Shown here: piece by piece, positions 12,001-17,577 of the stretch | How positions within the stretch are numbered: position 1 is the first letter of the stretch | How the letters are laid out: each line of letters opens with the position of its first letter | NCBI RefSeq assembly: GCF_011602485.2 | Contig: NZ_CP050022.2 | Coordinates: 2,996,001-3,060,000 of the forward strand | Source of the DNA: Bradyrhizobium sp. 1(2017) | GTDB lineage: Bacteria > Pseudomonadota > Alphaproteobacteria > Rhizobiales > Xanthobacteraceae | DNA: 64,000 nucleotides | Direction of reading: 5' to 3' | Program-made: the position numbers and the translations under genes | The notes under the pieces: model-generated | Databases searched by the model: none | Seen by the model: the letters and a program-made list of their open reading frames with translations, nothing else | What the model was told of the DNA's origin: nothing

Positions 12001-13639
12001 CTCCGAAGTTTCGCTGAGCGCATCGAACGGCATCGGCAACGCGACCAGCCGGTTCATCCTCAGCGCCGCACGGCTGTCGGCCAGCGCGAGCGCCGGCGAC
12101 ATCTACGTCAAGGTTCTCACCGACATCGAGGCGAGCCTGTTGTCGGCAGCGAGGGGCAGCGTGGACATCATCGGCACGGGCGGCCTGACGCTCGACCAGG
12201 TGGTGGCGGGCACGGCAACGGGCGCGAGCGGCAGGTTCAGCGCCGTCGCGAACAACGGCAGCATCGTCATCGGCACCGCCGACAGCAGCGGCTCGCAGAC
12301 GGTCCATGCCACCCAGAACGTGACGTTCAACGCGCTGGCCGCCACCGGCAATGCCGGCGATGCCGGCAATATCAACGTCACCGCCGACAACGGCTTCATC
12401 TTGGCGCAGACGGTGACGTCGGGCGGCGCAACCACGCTCGGCTCGGTGTCGGCCAACGGCTCGGCAAGGCTGATCGCGGCGGGAACCAATACCGGCCACA
12501 ATCTCACGACGTCGACCGGCAACGCCGTGCTGCAAGGCACCGTCGTCCGTTGGGACAATCTCGGTGTCGGCGGCTCGCTCGGCGTCACGGCGACGACGGG
12601 TGCGATCACGCTCGGAACGGCCGTGAGCGGCGGCACGCAGACGCTGCATGCCGTGAACGACATCGTCTTCAGTCAGCTCACGACCACGGGCATCGCGGGC
12701 GATGCCGGCGATATCGACCTGCGCTCCGACACCGGTTCGATCCGGGGCGGGTCGATCTCCGCCAACGGCGACACGCGTTTCGTCTCGGCGGGCGCGATCT
12801 CGCTCGACCGCATCCGGGGCAACACCATCAAGCTGACTTCGCCGGGCGACCTCACGATCGGCTGGGTCAGCGTGGTGAAGCAGCTCGACCTCGCGGCCGA
12901 CACGATCAACGTCAACGGTGAGCAGGTCCGCTCGACGCCGGCGATCCCGCTCATCATGAACATCACCGGCTATAATGGCGGCGTCGCGAAGTCCGCCAAC
13001 GTCTCGATCGACCCCGACCACATCATCATCAACCAGTTCAGGGCGGTGGATGCGACCTTCTGGACCGACGCGCCTGCCGTCTCGATCGTCAACGGCTATA
13101 TTCCGGGCCAGCTGATGCTCACCACCGCGAACGCGCAGGTGCTGCTCAACAATCGTACGCCGGCGCCGTCCAATTGGCCTGCGCTCCAGCTCTACCAGCC
13201 GGGCGGCGTGTTCACGATGAGTCAGATCGGCAACGCCAATGTCAGCAATGCCTATGTGGTGTTCTATACCGGCAACATCTCGGCGACCGTGACCAATTAC
13301 GGTCCGACCCACACCTGCTGCTACGACTTCACCGGCGCCAGCATGGTGCGCAACATCTCGGTCGACGGCGAGGGCAACGAGAGCATCGAGACCTGGCTCG
13401 CGAAGAAGGACGGCGGGACGTTCTATCTGCTCGGCCTCTCCGGCCAGGCGAGGCTCGACGCACTGCTGACGCCGCGTCCGGTCGAGACCATCGGAGCCGG
13501 CCCCGCCGTCAACATCGAGGGGCTGAGCGACATGCGCAAGCTGCGCCAGAAGGGGCAGCGCGCGGGACGACCGGGCTGGAAGGATGCGGCGATCGAAACA
13601 GTGAAACCGGCAATCGGCCGTCTGGCAGAGGCATGGTGA
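2..13639 (+). CDS. Giant LktA-type filamentous adhesin, two-partner secretion passenger (5' partial)
   Basis: The reading frame is open from the first bases of the window, so the N-terminus, including the signal peptide and TPS secretion domain, lies upstream; more than 4,540 codons are present. The protein is rich in Gly, Ala, Ser, Thr, Asn and Val, with short beta-strand-like repeats throughout, as expected of a secreted beta-helix. In the first half a degenerate unit recurs, marked by an Ala-Tyr-Ile/Val tripeptide followed by small polar residues, resembling leukotoxin LktA-family filamentous adhesins. The part encoded by about 6.9-9.4 kb is less repetitive and richer in Tyr and Trp; the rest resembles filamentous haemagglutinin beta-helix. 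Cysteines are rare but include three Cys-Cys pairs. The stop overlaps the start of the TpsB transporter gene (ATGGTGA), which supports a TpsA role. The exact target, such as a surface or another cell, cannot be inferred. Confidence 0.85.
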   Translation, partial: TNTWLKWDGLGAVLSHLNGNLGVGGNILTSYANATADAGDTIGISGSLNHFVVNNNTTAWVAGSASLTATCTSATCSSSWAAGMDNGDLHTYNASIQIAATTTTASIDAAGNVGTLGFLTGNTSGGSSVGGALNLVQFNTNTIAGVSDRATVRAADDIAVNAITSDKFVAVAPSSGKAAGALALNGITSLGFLNNTTHASISSQATVYAPTVGILAQQDMSVVTLSGAMSRNSSGGSAVGLSVAYLGANADTSAYIGDNHSDIRPGVFSSNDPFAGNSGGSGAVNVDNLTISATTSGRITAAAVAASISEPAASSFSDKAGAAGAGATGGTSGVTTAASKIGSTSGSSTDGFSLDLAGSSSVSDVSFGTSAYIRNTTVNKYTTTGAVATNTIVQALNDTILSNGSGSAALNLAGASAQGAAIGGAIAAAMSNNATLAYIYGTTMNNQSSVTVQALNGGSETVVAIGVAGSKSNAASLSASVGIITDSANAYIESSTITGQASGVNRALEVDAYQTTNVAIGGGSLYISGGQAGVGIGLTYASIADPTGGNATDAHIRSSSISNYDTLLVMADTASVIAAGAASGGAGSNGLAGAIVVSEITPTTTAYISSGSTVNISVGRVTVLADSGAVSALDTALGNLVKKSNNNLLASDTCTVAGGTGGQNCIDFGAAALNGGTGNGPGASIISVAGLIQAGKNNVGASIVYNTIATTHSAYIANVLMSAGSNGNVSVSAVDSSKIQAVTIGFGLATGQFAGVGGTTISSISNTVSAAIGNSQSSTTQSSVTARNVSVTATDNSSITGNAAVAGASTQGSAAGLALVNSSIANNVSAGVTGSKLIASGNVAIGANSNASISTVAVGIAMSSQVGLAGSVATNLMGTNVTASITAAGANGINGADVTATNNVAVIAGNNDKAAVFAGAVSISKGAAGGAGSLVTNQITGTTAAYISGANTKVDALGTSSTDTLSVNNGTLVHAFDLGTARAPSDTTPDLSENQDTVRGLAVVASSHQAVVTNVASLAASSGIAIMINPITNVMSGATQAYIDSAAIDTRLTSSTLAPQIEVAASSFSYSGAFGAGIVPPTGNGGGGATIISTTMSRGTFAYITNATVGGVQSSSPTVGAVTVKANAEQDASSIAVGFNTGSVGLNVFLATTEAYVDGGALTASSLTVNANNNTGIFSANGSGAYGSQAAIGAAFLVQVSSNRTEAYVGDEFHYQGNGAAHTTALNLSGALDVEATTKNRFEAYAVGGALSTGTAAIAGMANIEIANNTTIAGVYDTTLQSVTGGAAGAVTINATEDVAIKEIAGALAVGASGAGVGVGAAANIVAFKSQTIAESRNSNLNSSGAINVNALSTKEVLSYAVTAGIGGSVGIGATVGVIMIGTNTADPDTQGQQTGQLNQNGNGTIAAVNARTSTAQGSDAVASGTAGNPNSANVTSTYNVSNVLTGGDDGVTAQIAGGNVTGTQVNVGATSANAAKMYLLGAGFAKNVGIGAGIGYTSVNSSVLANLSAIVSAPTVTVAAVVRDASTGPYGGKTIDTEAIAGGAALYFGAQAAVAFGNVTNTVTAQLGGQVTGTGGTGVAVMAQDSTTQSVFTGGVTAGAAAVGASVATAGRSSSVAAKVLDDATVNASTLAVGAAGAGKLSTTATALGGGILAGVGADAEAHENSTVTAEIGAGSSITTSATGVGTLVTASVTPNLSSEAIGVSVGGGAVGVAIAQSTVGATVTADVGDNTVFSGGALAVTAMALVPIIGTQTNTDGSTTTLYGTTTWAKALAGGGGSLIGAQGSYARASQNATVSAYGGTGIELPNADVLIAAQNDSAQYAEATGLSSGFLALGATVAQTSSNAHTYAYLGAPADMDNLNRANYTGILEITATGTDANVSNATVGAGGTYAGAAAVATTNSTAVTNARFDGGTTDDTLYFGGIKVAAEHTTNYAASGDAFQASTAGVSAGKAQNDVTSTTTAEIGTHLIINSDGGDMVVTSKDNVNQAGGGARSGSGGSFSGAAALSDSDVTQTVTTNIGAGTILSLNGDPRTAIGVIDIEAYNTLNTRDTASLATASFFAGGGAESNMTANATLAVNIHARELFSVGKIFIGTAAKMAASNNANASLYGAIAGVGASTNTWVHANQDVTVDSGTTIQAWRDINIFAGMSGDTITFSSIQATATTVVYNNTAIPISTLYRGTANAGDDSTLTLSDGSRVLGVRDIYLGATQGQVTASGNGSNYNPYLDIFSAKNSDNHSLTSGTGDVALNGLVVAGINSDVLITIDLGAGAPTLSTTSPYSSLSSTLEYVSDIDHFSPVKSWNHQTVQYTIVGGFNPYQNVVNQLVTLTGLTETQIRSALAVRTPTPTMAPSGADPTGDIQRQINALIQQAPYTSDAPGNAFAFGDMLVSAGNVSILAQKLTGNSLAGHSAPAVIARGSPMIKVENRGLDFMDFANLTVTNVTGGNITYRQVNHVDPDSHSNVTFTATPSATPIIDISATYNRVDPDSGLGVDGSGNQLTRKPDIYFDGIVTNEGGLLKITNNLGSIVASQSLNAATIQMVAPNGSFVFLGGIGSFYNSNHDVTAQWAGVQYKPADNDTLTAVMAAATYLGAYGAYEYSPHIGAGGNHPYFYYCCVDGNTGVQQTAANSTIFTARMLMTYYDGLSLYSAIFLPMGSGAPGNGNPNAGSVGSTATLAAMEGPTVQTITTAPWERNTYTGQGVYSNTTYDYTTTSTDAQGNTVTTNHTSTFYSPFNCSGCSAYFQVVNVQNDVITPRTAATNAQSNWSSTTPSGYQNPANAPFILGQAIIISAGVINVNGLIQSGTSSNYSVDIGGGALSAINSLKSDSAAFAQAQANARNGSYYDITAAATTQVASDLKIGVRYNALTDQILVNGVVQGSGGYVYLNGKIISTSTDGTSQGTIAVKGGAGSITVNNTTGLQLVTNTINTGVSAPSVIQIVDQLQQQTTWYVYNPSAAGAQQVSTYRTAGVNASAYTAAMLTGMSGTANIQYAVKPNMYYQWVDTATLDRPATSTQFDYGWHYTPNAATGENWTRTISLVENVMQATGGGGNTGQLQTANFQEVITATGSYHDAGGNTHPDKCCGTDAQFNWYQQIYDHLTLTLTNTVKASNPINIQFSGGGASTVNVSSNSGIVINGPINNLSGSTTVIATGANSAITSGANANNPMISGKNVTLQADGGIGSLGANGVPVQVQVYGGNLTATSIDRDIAIAAVGSLSINQVAVTSGVSGRAPQGSVFISATGDINSVAAYNVATPVVIGKNVEINSSAGAIGATSAVVNGASTLTNINPLVIQATGTTQADGAVDGGVLDSASATGTYIVQSKGDLRLGTIQSTGGPVFLEAAGSDGNQASILNGRAVVGLTPAQTQHLQSVWASLDLLSGNAATNAVNSYQSMVTSAYNDYFQLKNIAFPNGTTYAPTSVGLTVLRAQVAAKLGIDPANVTTTQMKNEATTRFLRDQFLLGQITTDQLKSSLTTLLGTAPADPLGTLFGSSLSSTLFTKLFDGVSTANQRMPSNTALQTALNAYNASYTYTLASTERVYGIITAGSQWTQSQLAYTVSSSAVGAAPPPIDDNVIANVSANQIMLYAPRGSVGNSAAPQTFTFTSVDSSSLTPEQRGLLATAGPGQLTVGAVTDPTTHVTTYTVSLSQQNLVVVDNPIAISAKALTNIYLGSKNSLALGGVTANYGPIVAAQANGIEVTGRGDVKLDAVTSVSANASGPVISGDIGNLTLIAEHGNVGTSSNALQIAFADPGNDQLDRVSSAQGIYVKQTTGDLILGNISAGNAIQLAATGSIFAEAGFTDRTAIHILGTDLDLRAGGDIGFNGSAFQPLQVNISGALTGSAVGDLSILAVTGDLVVGGTSGTLTAGGALTLNVSRGALTVNADITSGALMQLLANRGMTFAAGTSAAPVVATSSSNGVTLVAATLSMGAHAAINAAGLISVTTTGDAAIGQLNSSLSYAAASNAPSIIVTAGGVASLGAIIDNGDGQTKFVASGAGSEVSLSASNGIGNATSRFILSAARLSASASAGDIYVKVLTDIEASLLSAARGSVDIIGTGGLTLDQVVAGTATGASGRFSAVANNGSIVIGTADSSGSQTVHATQNVTFNALAATGNAGDAGNINVTADNGFILAQTVTSGGATTLGSVSANGSARLIAAGTNTGHNLTTSTGNAVLQGTVVRWDNLGVGGSLGVTATTGAITLGTAVSGGTQTLHAVNDIVFSQLTTTGIAGDAGDIDLRSDTGSIRGGSISANGDTRFVSAGAISLDRIRGNTIKLTSPGDLTIGWVSVVKQLDLAADTINVNGEQVRSTPAIPLIMNITGYNGGVAKSANVSIDPDHIIINQFRAVDATFWTDAPAVSIVNGYIPGQLMLTTANAQVLLNNRTPAPSNWPALQLYQPGGVFTMSQIGNANVSNAYVVFYTGNISATVTNYGPTHTCCYDFTGASMVRNISVDGEGNESIETWLAKKDGGTFYLLGLSGQARLDALLTPRPVETIGAGPAVNIEGLSDMRKLRQKGQRAGRPGWKDAAIETVKPAIGRLAEAW
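761..3640 (+). repeat. Degenerate protein-level repeats in the adhesin
   Basis: An Ala-Tyr-Ile/Val (once Ala-His-Ile) tripeptide recurs at about nt 761, 1112, 1310, 1469, 1660, 1818, 2141, 2834, 3122, 3305, 3463 and 3619, spaced roughly 150-700 bp. Each is preceded by a Gly/Ala-rich stretch and followed by a small-residue turn. The units are diverged at DNA level, so they are old structural repeats and not recent tandem duplications. More distant copies continue to about 5.6 kb. Boundaries of single units are approximate. Confidence 0.55.
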
Positions 13640-15336
13640 CGGGATTGGGCATGCGGGCTCTGCGGGCAGCGTTGGCGTTCGGGTTGGCAGCGTCCTGCAT
13701 CGCCTCCGCGCGCGCCCAATCGATCAATCCCGGCGTGATTCAGAACGACATCGACCGCCAGCGACGGCAGCTCGAGCAGCAGAGTGCGCCGCCCAAGCTC
13801 ACAGGGCCGGCGGTGATCGGCGGCGAACGGGAAAAGTCCCAGCTCCTGAAGCCGGGTGGGCCGAAATTCCGCCTGCGCAAGGTCACGTTTAACGAGTCCA
13901 AGTTCATCACGCCGGCGGAGCTGGACGAGATCGCGAGGAAGTATGTCGGCAAGGATGTCGACATCGCCGCGCTGTTGCAGCTCGTTGCCGACATCAACGC
14001 CGTCTACGCCGCGCGCGGGATCGTCACCGGCATCGCCACGCTGCCGGAGCAGGACGCCAAGGGCGGCATCGTCCGCGTCAAGCTCACCGAAGGCCGGCTC
14101 CAGAAGACGACCGTCGAGGGCAACAAGCAGACCCGTACCGACTATATCCTCGATCGCGTGAAGGCGCCCGAAGGCGAGGTCCTGGACGTTCCCAAGCTCA
14201 ACCGCGACGTGATCTGGTTCAACCGCACCAACGACGTGCAGATCAAGGCGCTGCTCCAGCCCGGTACGAGTTTCGGTCTGACCGATCTCCAGTTCGCGGT
14301 GATCGAGCCCCCGGTCGACACCTGGCAGCTCTTCGTCGACAACCAGGGCGTGGAGAACACCGGCCGCTGGGAAGGGGGCACCTTCTACAAGCGCCATGGC
14401 CTGTTCGGCGTCGATGACCGCCTGACCCTCTACGGGGTCCGCTCCGACGGCAATCTCAACGGCAATGCCGCCTACAGCATTCCGGTCAATCCCTGGGGCG
14501 GCCGCGTCGGCGTCAGCTACACCGAGGGCAAGATCAAGATCATCCAGGGGCCGTTCGTCGCGCTCGACGTCACCGGACGCTCAAGCCAGGCTTCGGTCAA
14601 TTTCAGCCAGCCGGTCTGGGTGACCCAGGACTGGCTGGTGCTGCTCAACGCAGCCCTGACCGAGGGCAAGACGGTCAGCCGCTTCGCCACGGTCGCCGTC
14701 ACCGACGATCACTACGACAGGGCCACCGCCGGCGTCTCGGTGACCAAGTCCGGCAACACCTATTCGATCACGGTCTCGCCCGCCGTGAACTACATCGAAT
14801 GGCAGGATCACGTGCTGGGCTACAACCGCACGTTCAACACCTATACCGGCTCGTTGCTCGGAACCAGCGCGGCGGGACCGGCGAATTTCAGCGCCAATGT
14901 GCTGGCGAGCTGGCAGTACACTCAGGAAAAGCTGCTGCCTGGCGACCAGGTCTTCTCGATCGGCGGTCCCACCACCGTGCGCGGCTATCCCTCCAACTCG
15001 GCGTCCGGCGACAGCGGCTATTATTTCAATGCAGAGCTGCACTACAATTGGTCGCAATGGCTGAGGGGTTTCGACACCTACATCTTCACCGACTGGGGCG
15101 CGGTGTATTCGACATTCCCTGGGGTCACCGAGCTCGCCTCGGTCGGGGTCGGCTTCTCCTGGACCTACGCGCCGTGCATGACGTTCGAGGCAAATTACGC
15201 GACGCCGCTGAAGATGGCGGTCTCGACCCAGAACCATTACGAAGCCTATGGCCGCATCATCTTCCGGCCGTTGCTGATGTTCCAGAAGGAAGCCCCCGCG
15301 CCCGTGGCGGCGGTCGCCGGCAAGAGCAGGTCGTAG
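13633..15336 (+). CDS. TpsB / ShlB-FhaC family outer-membrane transporter
   Basis: Product of 567 aa, probably exporting the upstream adhesin across the outer membrane. Seen in sequence: an N-terminal signal peptide ending near an Ala-Arg-Ala-Gln site; a Gln/Arg-rich stretch; a POTRA-like region at about residues 75-155; and a C-terminal beta-barrel. The barrel carries the VRGY motif of the Omp85/TpsB L6 loop and a later Phe-Thr-Asp-Trp-Gly strand motif. The ATG at 13633 overlaps the adhesin stop and suggests translational coupling; an in-frame ATG at 13651 is an alternative and would give a tidier signal peptide. The protein continues about 15 residues beyond the expected last barrel strand in a Pro/Ala/Lys tail, which is unusual for a family whose members normally end at a terminal aromatic residue. 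Confidence 0.88.
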   Translation: MVTGLGMRALRAALAFGLAASCIASARAQSINPGVIQNDIDRQRRQLEQQSAPPKLTGPAVIGGEREKSQLLKPGGPKFRLRKVTFNESKFITPAELDEIARKYVGKDVDIAALLQLVADINAVYAARGIVTGIATLPEQDAKGGIVRVKLTEGRLQKTTVEGNKQTRTDYILDRVKAPEGEVLDVPKLNRDVIWFNRTNDVQIKALLQPGTSFGLTDLQFAVIEPPVDTWQLFVDNQGVENTGRWEGGTFYKRHGLFGVDDRLTLYGVRSDGNLNGNAAYSIPVNPWGGRVGVSYTEGKIKIIQGPFVALDVTGRSSQASVNFSQPVWVTQDWLVLLNAALTEGKTVSRFATVAVTDDHYDRATAGVSVTKSGNTYSITVSPAVNYIEWQDHVLGYNRTFNTYTGSLLGTSAAGPANFSANVLASWQYTQEKLLPGDQVFSIGGPTTVRGYPSNSASGDSGYYFNAELHYNWSQWLRGFDTYIFTDWGAVYSTFPGVTELASVGVGFSWTYAPCMTFEANYATPLKMAVSTQNHYEAYGRIIFRPLLMFQKEAPAPVAAVAGKSRS

Positions 15337-15347
15337 CCGCGCGCTGC

Positions 15348-15487
15348 CTCGTGCCCCGGACGCAGCGCAGCGCCACTTTGGCGGTGCGCTGCAGAGCCGG
15401 GGTCCAAGCAGCGGCAAGTGCTGTGGCTTCCTGGGTCCCGGCTCTGCGGAGCGTCACTGCGTGCCGCACCGCGTCGGGGACACGAAG
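15348..15487. repeat. Pair of inverted intergenic repeat copies (Bradyrhizobium-like)
   Basis: Two GC-rich copies of about 57 bp lie head to head between the TpsB gene and bluB, at 15348-15405 and 15432-15487. The second is an imperfect reverse complement of the first; both share the arms CTCTGC / GCAGAG and a CCCGG-type core. Together they can form a very long hairpin. I recognise the word content as a dispersed repeat common between Bradyrhizobium genes. It may act as a bidirectional terminator for the converging transcripts. Confidence 0.6.
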
Positions 15488-15535
15488 ATTGTTGCCCGAC
15501 GCTGCGCTTGCAATGACGGAGGATGGTGCGGCGTG

Positions 15536-16168
15536 CTACCGCCGCAGCGTAAATTCCGTTGCGCTGCGCCGATGCTCCCATTTCGCCTGCTCCAGCTCGG
15601 GCCGGTCGCATTCGGCTTCCGGATAGCCGATGCAGAGATAGGCGATGAATTTCCAGGATGGCGGCACCTCGAGGATGGCGTGAATGCGATCCGGATTGAG
15701 GATCGACACCCAGCCGAGGCCGATGCCTTCGGCCCGCGCGGCAAGCCACATCGCGGTGATCGCGGCGACCACGGAATATTCCGTCGTTTCCGGCATCGTC
15801 GCGCGGCCGAGACCGTGGCCGATGTCGCTTTCCTTGTCTGCGAACACGGCGAGGTGGCCGGGCGCCTGTTCGAGGCCCGACAATTTGAGCGTGGCATAGC
15901 GCGTCGCGCGCTCGCCGGCATAGGCGTTCAGGGCATCGGCGTTGCACGATGTGAAATCGTCGACCACGGCGCGGCGGCATGCCGGATGGTCGACGATGAC
16001 GAAGCGCCAGGGCTGGCTGAGGCCGACCGAGGGCGAGAGGCACGCGGTCTCGATCAGGCGATCGACGGCACCGTCCGGCAGCGGGTCCGTTCGAAAGCGG
16101 CGCACGTCGCGGCGCCACACGAACAACTCGCGCAATTTCTGGCGGAAGATGTCGTCGAACTCGACCAT
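15536..16168 (-). CDS. bluB: 5,6-dimethylbenzimidazole synthase
   Basis: Product of 210 aa in the nitroreductase-like flavoprotein family. BluB uses reduced FMN and oxygen to fragment the flavin and yield 5,6-dimethylbenzimidazole, the lower ligand of cobalamin. Family features visible are the N-terminal Trp-Arg-Arg-Asp-x-Arg segment, the Ser-Pro-Ser-Val-Gly-Leu-Ser-Gln-Pro-Trp motif that follows it, and a Gly-Leu-Gly-Trp-Val-Ser-Ile motif near residue 155. Length matches the family. The gene is last in the minus-strand run cobU-cobS-bluB, starting 4 bp after the cobS stop, so it is very likely cotranscribed with the enzymes that attach the lower ligand. Confidence 0.95.
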   Translation of the reverse strand: MVEFDDIFRQKLRELFVWRRDVRRFRTDPLPDGAVDRLIETACLSPSVGLSQPWRFVIVDHPACRRAVVDDFTSCNADALNAYAGERATRYATLKLSGLEQAPGHLAVFADKESDIGHGLGRATMPETTEYSVVAAITAMWLAARAEGIGLGWVSILNPDRIHAILEVPPSWKFIAYLCIGYPEAECDRPELEQAKWEHRRSATEFTLRR

Positions 16169-16172
16169 GAGG

Positions 16173-16955
16173 TCAGCGTCCCATCTGGAAGGAAGCGGTC
16201 ACCAGCAGGATCAGGATCTCGCCCGTCTGCTCGAACGCACCGAGGATGTCGCCAGTCTGCCCGCCGATCTGGCGGACGGCGAGCCGCGCCAAAATCAGGC
16301 CGGCGAGTGTTAGCAGGATCAGGGCGGTCAGCGCCTTGCCCGGCCCGAGCGCGAGGGCGAGAACGAACGTCCCAAGTGCGAAGGCGATGGCCACGCTGCG
16401 GCCTGGCGGCGATCCCGCGCCGGCCGACAGACCGTCGGGCCGCGCGGGCGGCACCAGCGACATGAAGGCGGGCACGCCGGCGCGGGCAGCCGTGTGCGCC
16501 GCGCACAGTGCGAGCATCACAGCAAAAGGATTGGCGATCGCCGCGAGCGCACCCCAGCGCAAGCCGAACGACAGGATCAGCGCGCAGACCCCGTAAGTGC
16601 CGATCCGGCTGTCGCGCATGATCTCGAGCTTGCGTTCGCGCGTGCGCCCGCCGCCGAGTCCGTCGGCGGTGTCGGCAAGCCCGTCCTCGTGCAGCGCGCC
16701 GGTGATGAGGGCGGTCGTGGCCAGCGCGAGCAGGGCGGCAAGGTTTGGCGTCAGTCCGACGCGGATGGCGACCTTGTAGACGAGCGCGCCGGCAAGTCCG
16801 ACCAGTAGTCCCGCGACAGGCAATGCCCAGGTCGCGCGCGCGATCGCGCCGTCGCCGGCGGGCTTCGCCGATGCCACGGGAAGGATCGTGACGAAGGATG
16901 CGGCCATCCTGAGATCGGCGACGAGGTCTTTCAAAAGTTCCACGCGCGGCGTCAT
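16173..16955 (-). CDS. cobS: Adenosylcobinamide-GDP ribazoletransferase (cobalamin synthase, alias CobV)
   Basis: Product of 260 aa, an integral membrane protein that joins adenosylcobinamide-GDP and alpha-ribazole(-phosphate) in the last step of the nucleotide-loop pathway. The family signature around Asp-Gly-Leu-Ala-Asp-Thr-Ala-Asp-Gly-Leu-Gly-Gly-Gly is present, and several long hydrophobic helices follow. The start was placed at the ATG at 16955 because it forms an ATGA overlap with the cobU stop and gives the usual family N-terminus; the reading frame stays open upstream but that part overlaps cobU in another frame. The 3' end is 4 bp from bluB. Confidence 0.94.
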   Translation of the reverse strand: MTPRVELLKDLVADLRMAASFVTILPVASAKPAGDGAIARATWALPVAGLLVGLAGALVYKVAIRVGLTPNLAALLALATTALITGALHEDGLADTADGLGGGRTRERKLEIMRDSRIGTYGVCALILSFGLRWGALAAIANPFAVMLALCAAHTAARAGVPAFMSLVPPARPDGLSAGAGSPPGRSVAIAFALGTFVLALALGPGKALTALILLTLAGLILARLAVRQIGGQTGDILGAFEQTGEILILLVTASFQMGR

Positions 16956-17455
16956 TTCAGTTTCATCGGCAGGCCGGCCACGACGAACTCGACTTCGTCG
17001 GCAGCAGCCGCGGTGACCTGGTTCATGATGCCGGCGGCGTCGCGAAAGCTGCGCGCCAGCGCATTGTCGGGCACGATGCCGAGACCGACTTCGTTGGTGA
17101 CGAGTACAACCGGGCTTTTCAGCCGGGGCAGGGCGCCGGCAAGCGCCTCGACCTCGCGCTCCCAGTTGCGCTCCGCATGCATCAGGTTGGAGAGCCACAG
17201 GGTCAGGCAATCCACCAGCCTTGCGCCGCCGCCATCGCTTGCGACCAGCGCGGGAACGAGATCGAGCGGCACCTCGCGTTCGATCCAGTCGGTTTCGCGG
17301 CGCGCACGATGCCTGGCGATGCGCGCTTCCATTTCGGTATCAAGCGCCTCGGCCGTCGCGACATAGACGGGCCGGCCGGGAAAGGCCTTCGCGCGCGCTT
17401 CCGCACGCGTGCTCTTGCCCGATCGCGCTCCGCCCGTGATCAAGATGACGGCCAT
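16952..17455 (-). CDS. cobU: Adenosylcobinamide kinase / adenosylcobinamide-phosphate guanylyltransferase (alias CobP)
   Basis: Product of 167 aa. The bifunctional enzyme phosphorylates adenosylcobinamide and then transfers GMP to give adenosylcobinamide-GDP. A P-loop (GGARSGKST) sits at residues 8-16. The Ala-Arg-His-Arg-Ala-Arg-Arg segment near residue 46 holds the histidine that carries the GMP in this family. The internal Thr-Asn-Glu-Val-Gly-x-Gly-Ile-Val motif is also typical. The start at 17455 gives the standard length; an upstream in-frame ATG at 17488 would add 11 residues ahead of the first beta strand and is less likely. First gene of cobU-cobS-bluB; divergent from cbiB with 122 bp between. 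Confidence 0.94.
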   Translation of the reverse strand: MAVILITGGARSGKSTRAEARAKAFPGRPVYVATAEALDTEMEARIARHRARRETDWIEREVPLDLVPALVASDGGGARLVDCLTLWLSNLMHAERNWEREVEALAGALPRLKSPVVLVTNEVGLGIVPDNALARSFRDAAGIMNQVTAAAADEVEFVVAGLPMKLK

Positions 17456-17566
17456 CAAAATCTCCTGTCGGGCAGCACTAATCACCAATCACGGCCAAAG
17501 ACAAAGCCGAAATCAGCCAGGCGGGGGCTTGCGCTCCGGGTTGGCTTTGCGCAACAGGAGCGGGAC

Positions 17567-17571
17567 AGGAG
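17567..17571 (+). promoter_or_regulatory. Shine-Dalgarno deciding the cbiB start
   Basis: AGGAG lies 6 nt ahead of the GTG at 17578. An ATG at 17576 overlaps that GTG but opens only a short frame, so the GTG is the real start. Confidence 0.6.
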
Positions 17572-17577
17572 ACGAAT

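Noticed and set aside
17456..17577. Riboswitch in the cobU-cbiB divergent spacer
   Set aside because: No B12 box or core sequence on either strand.
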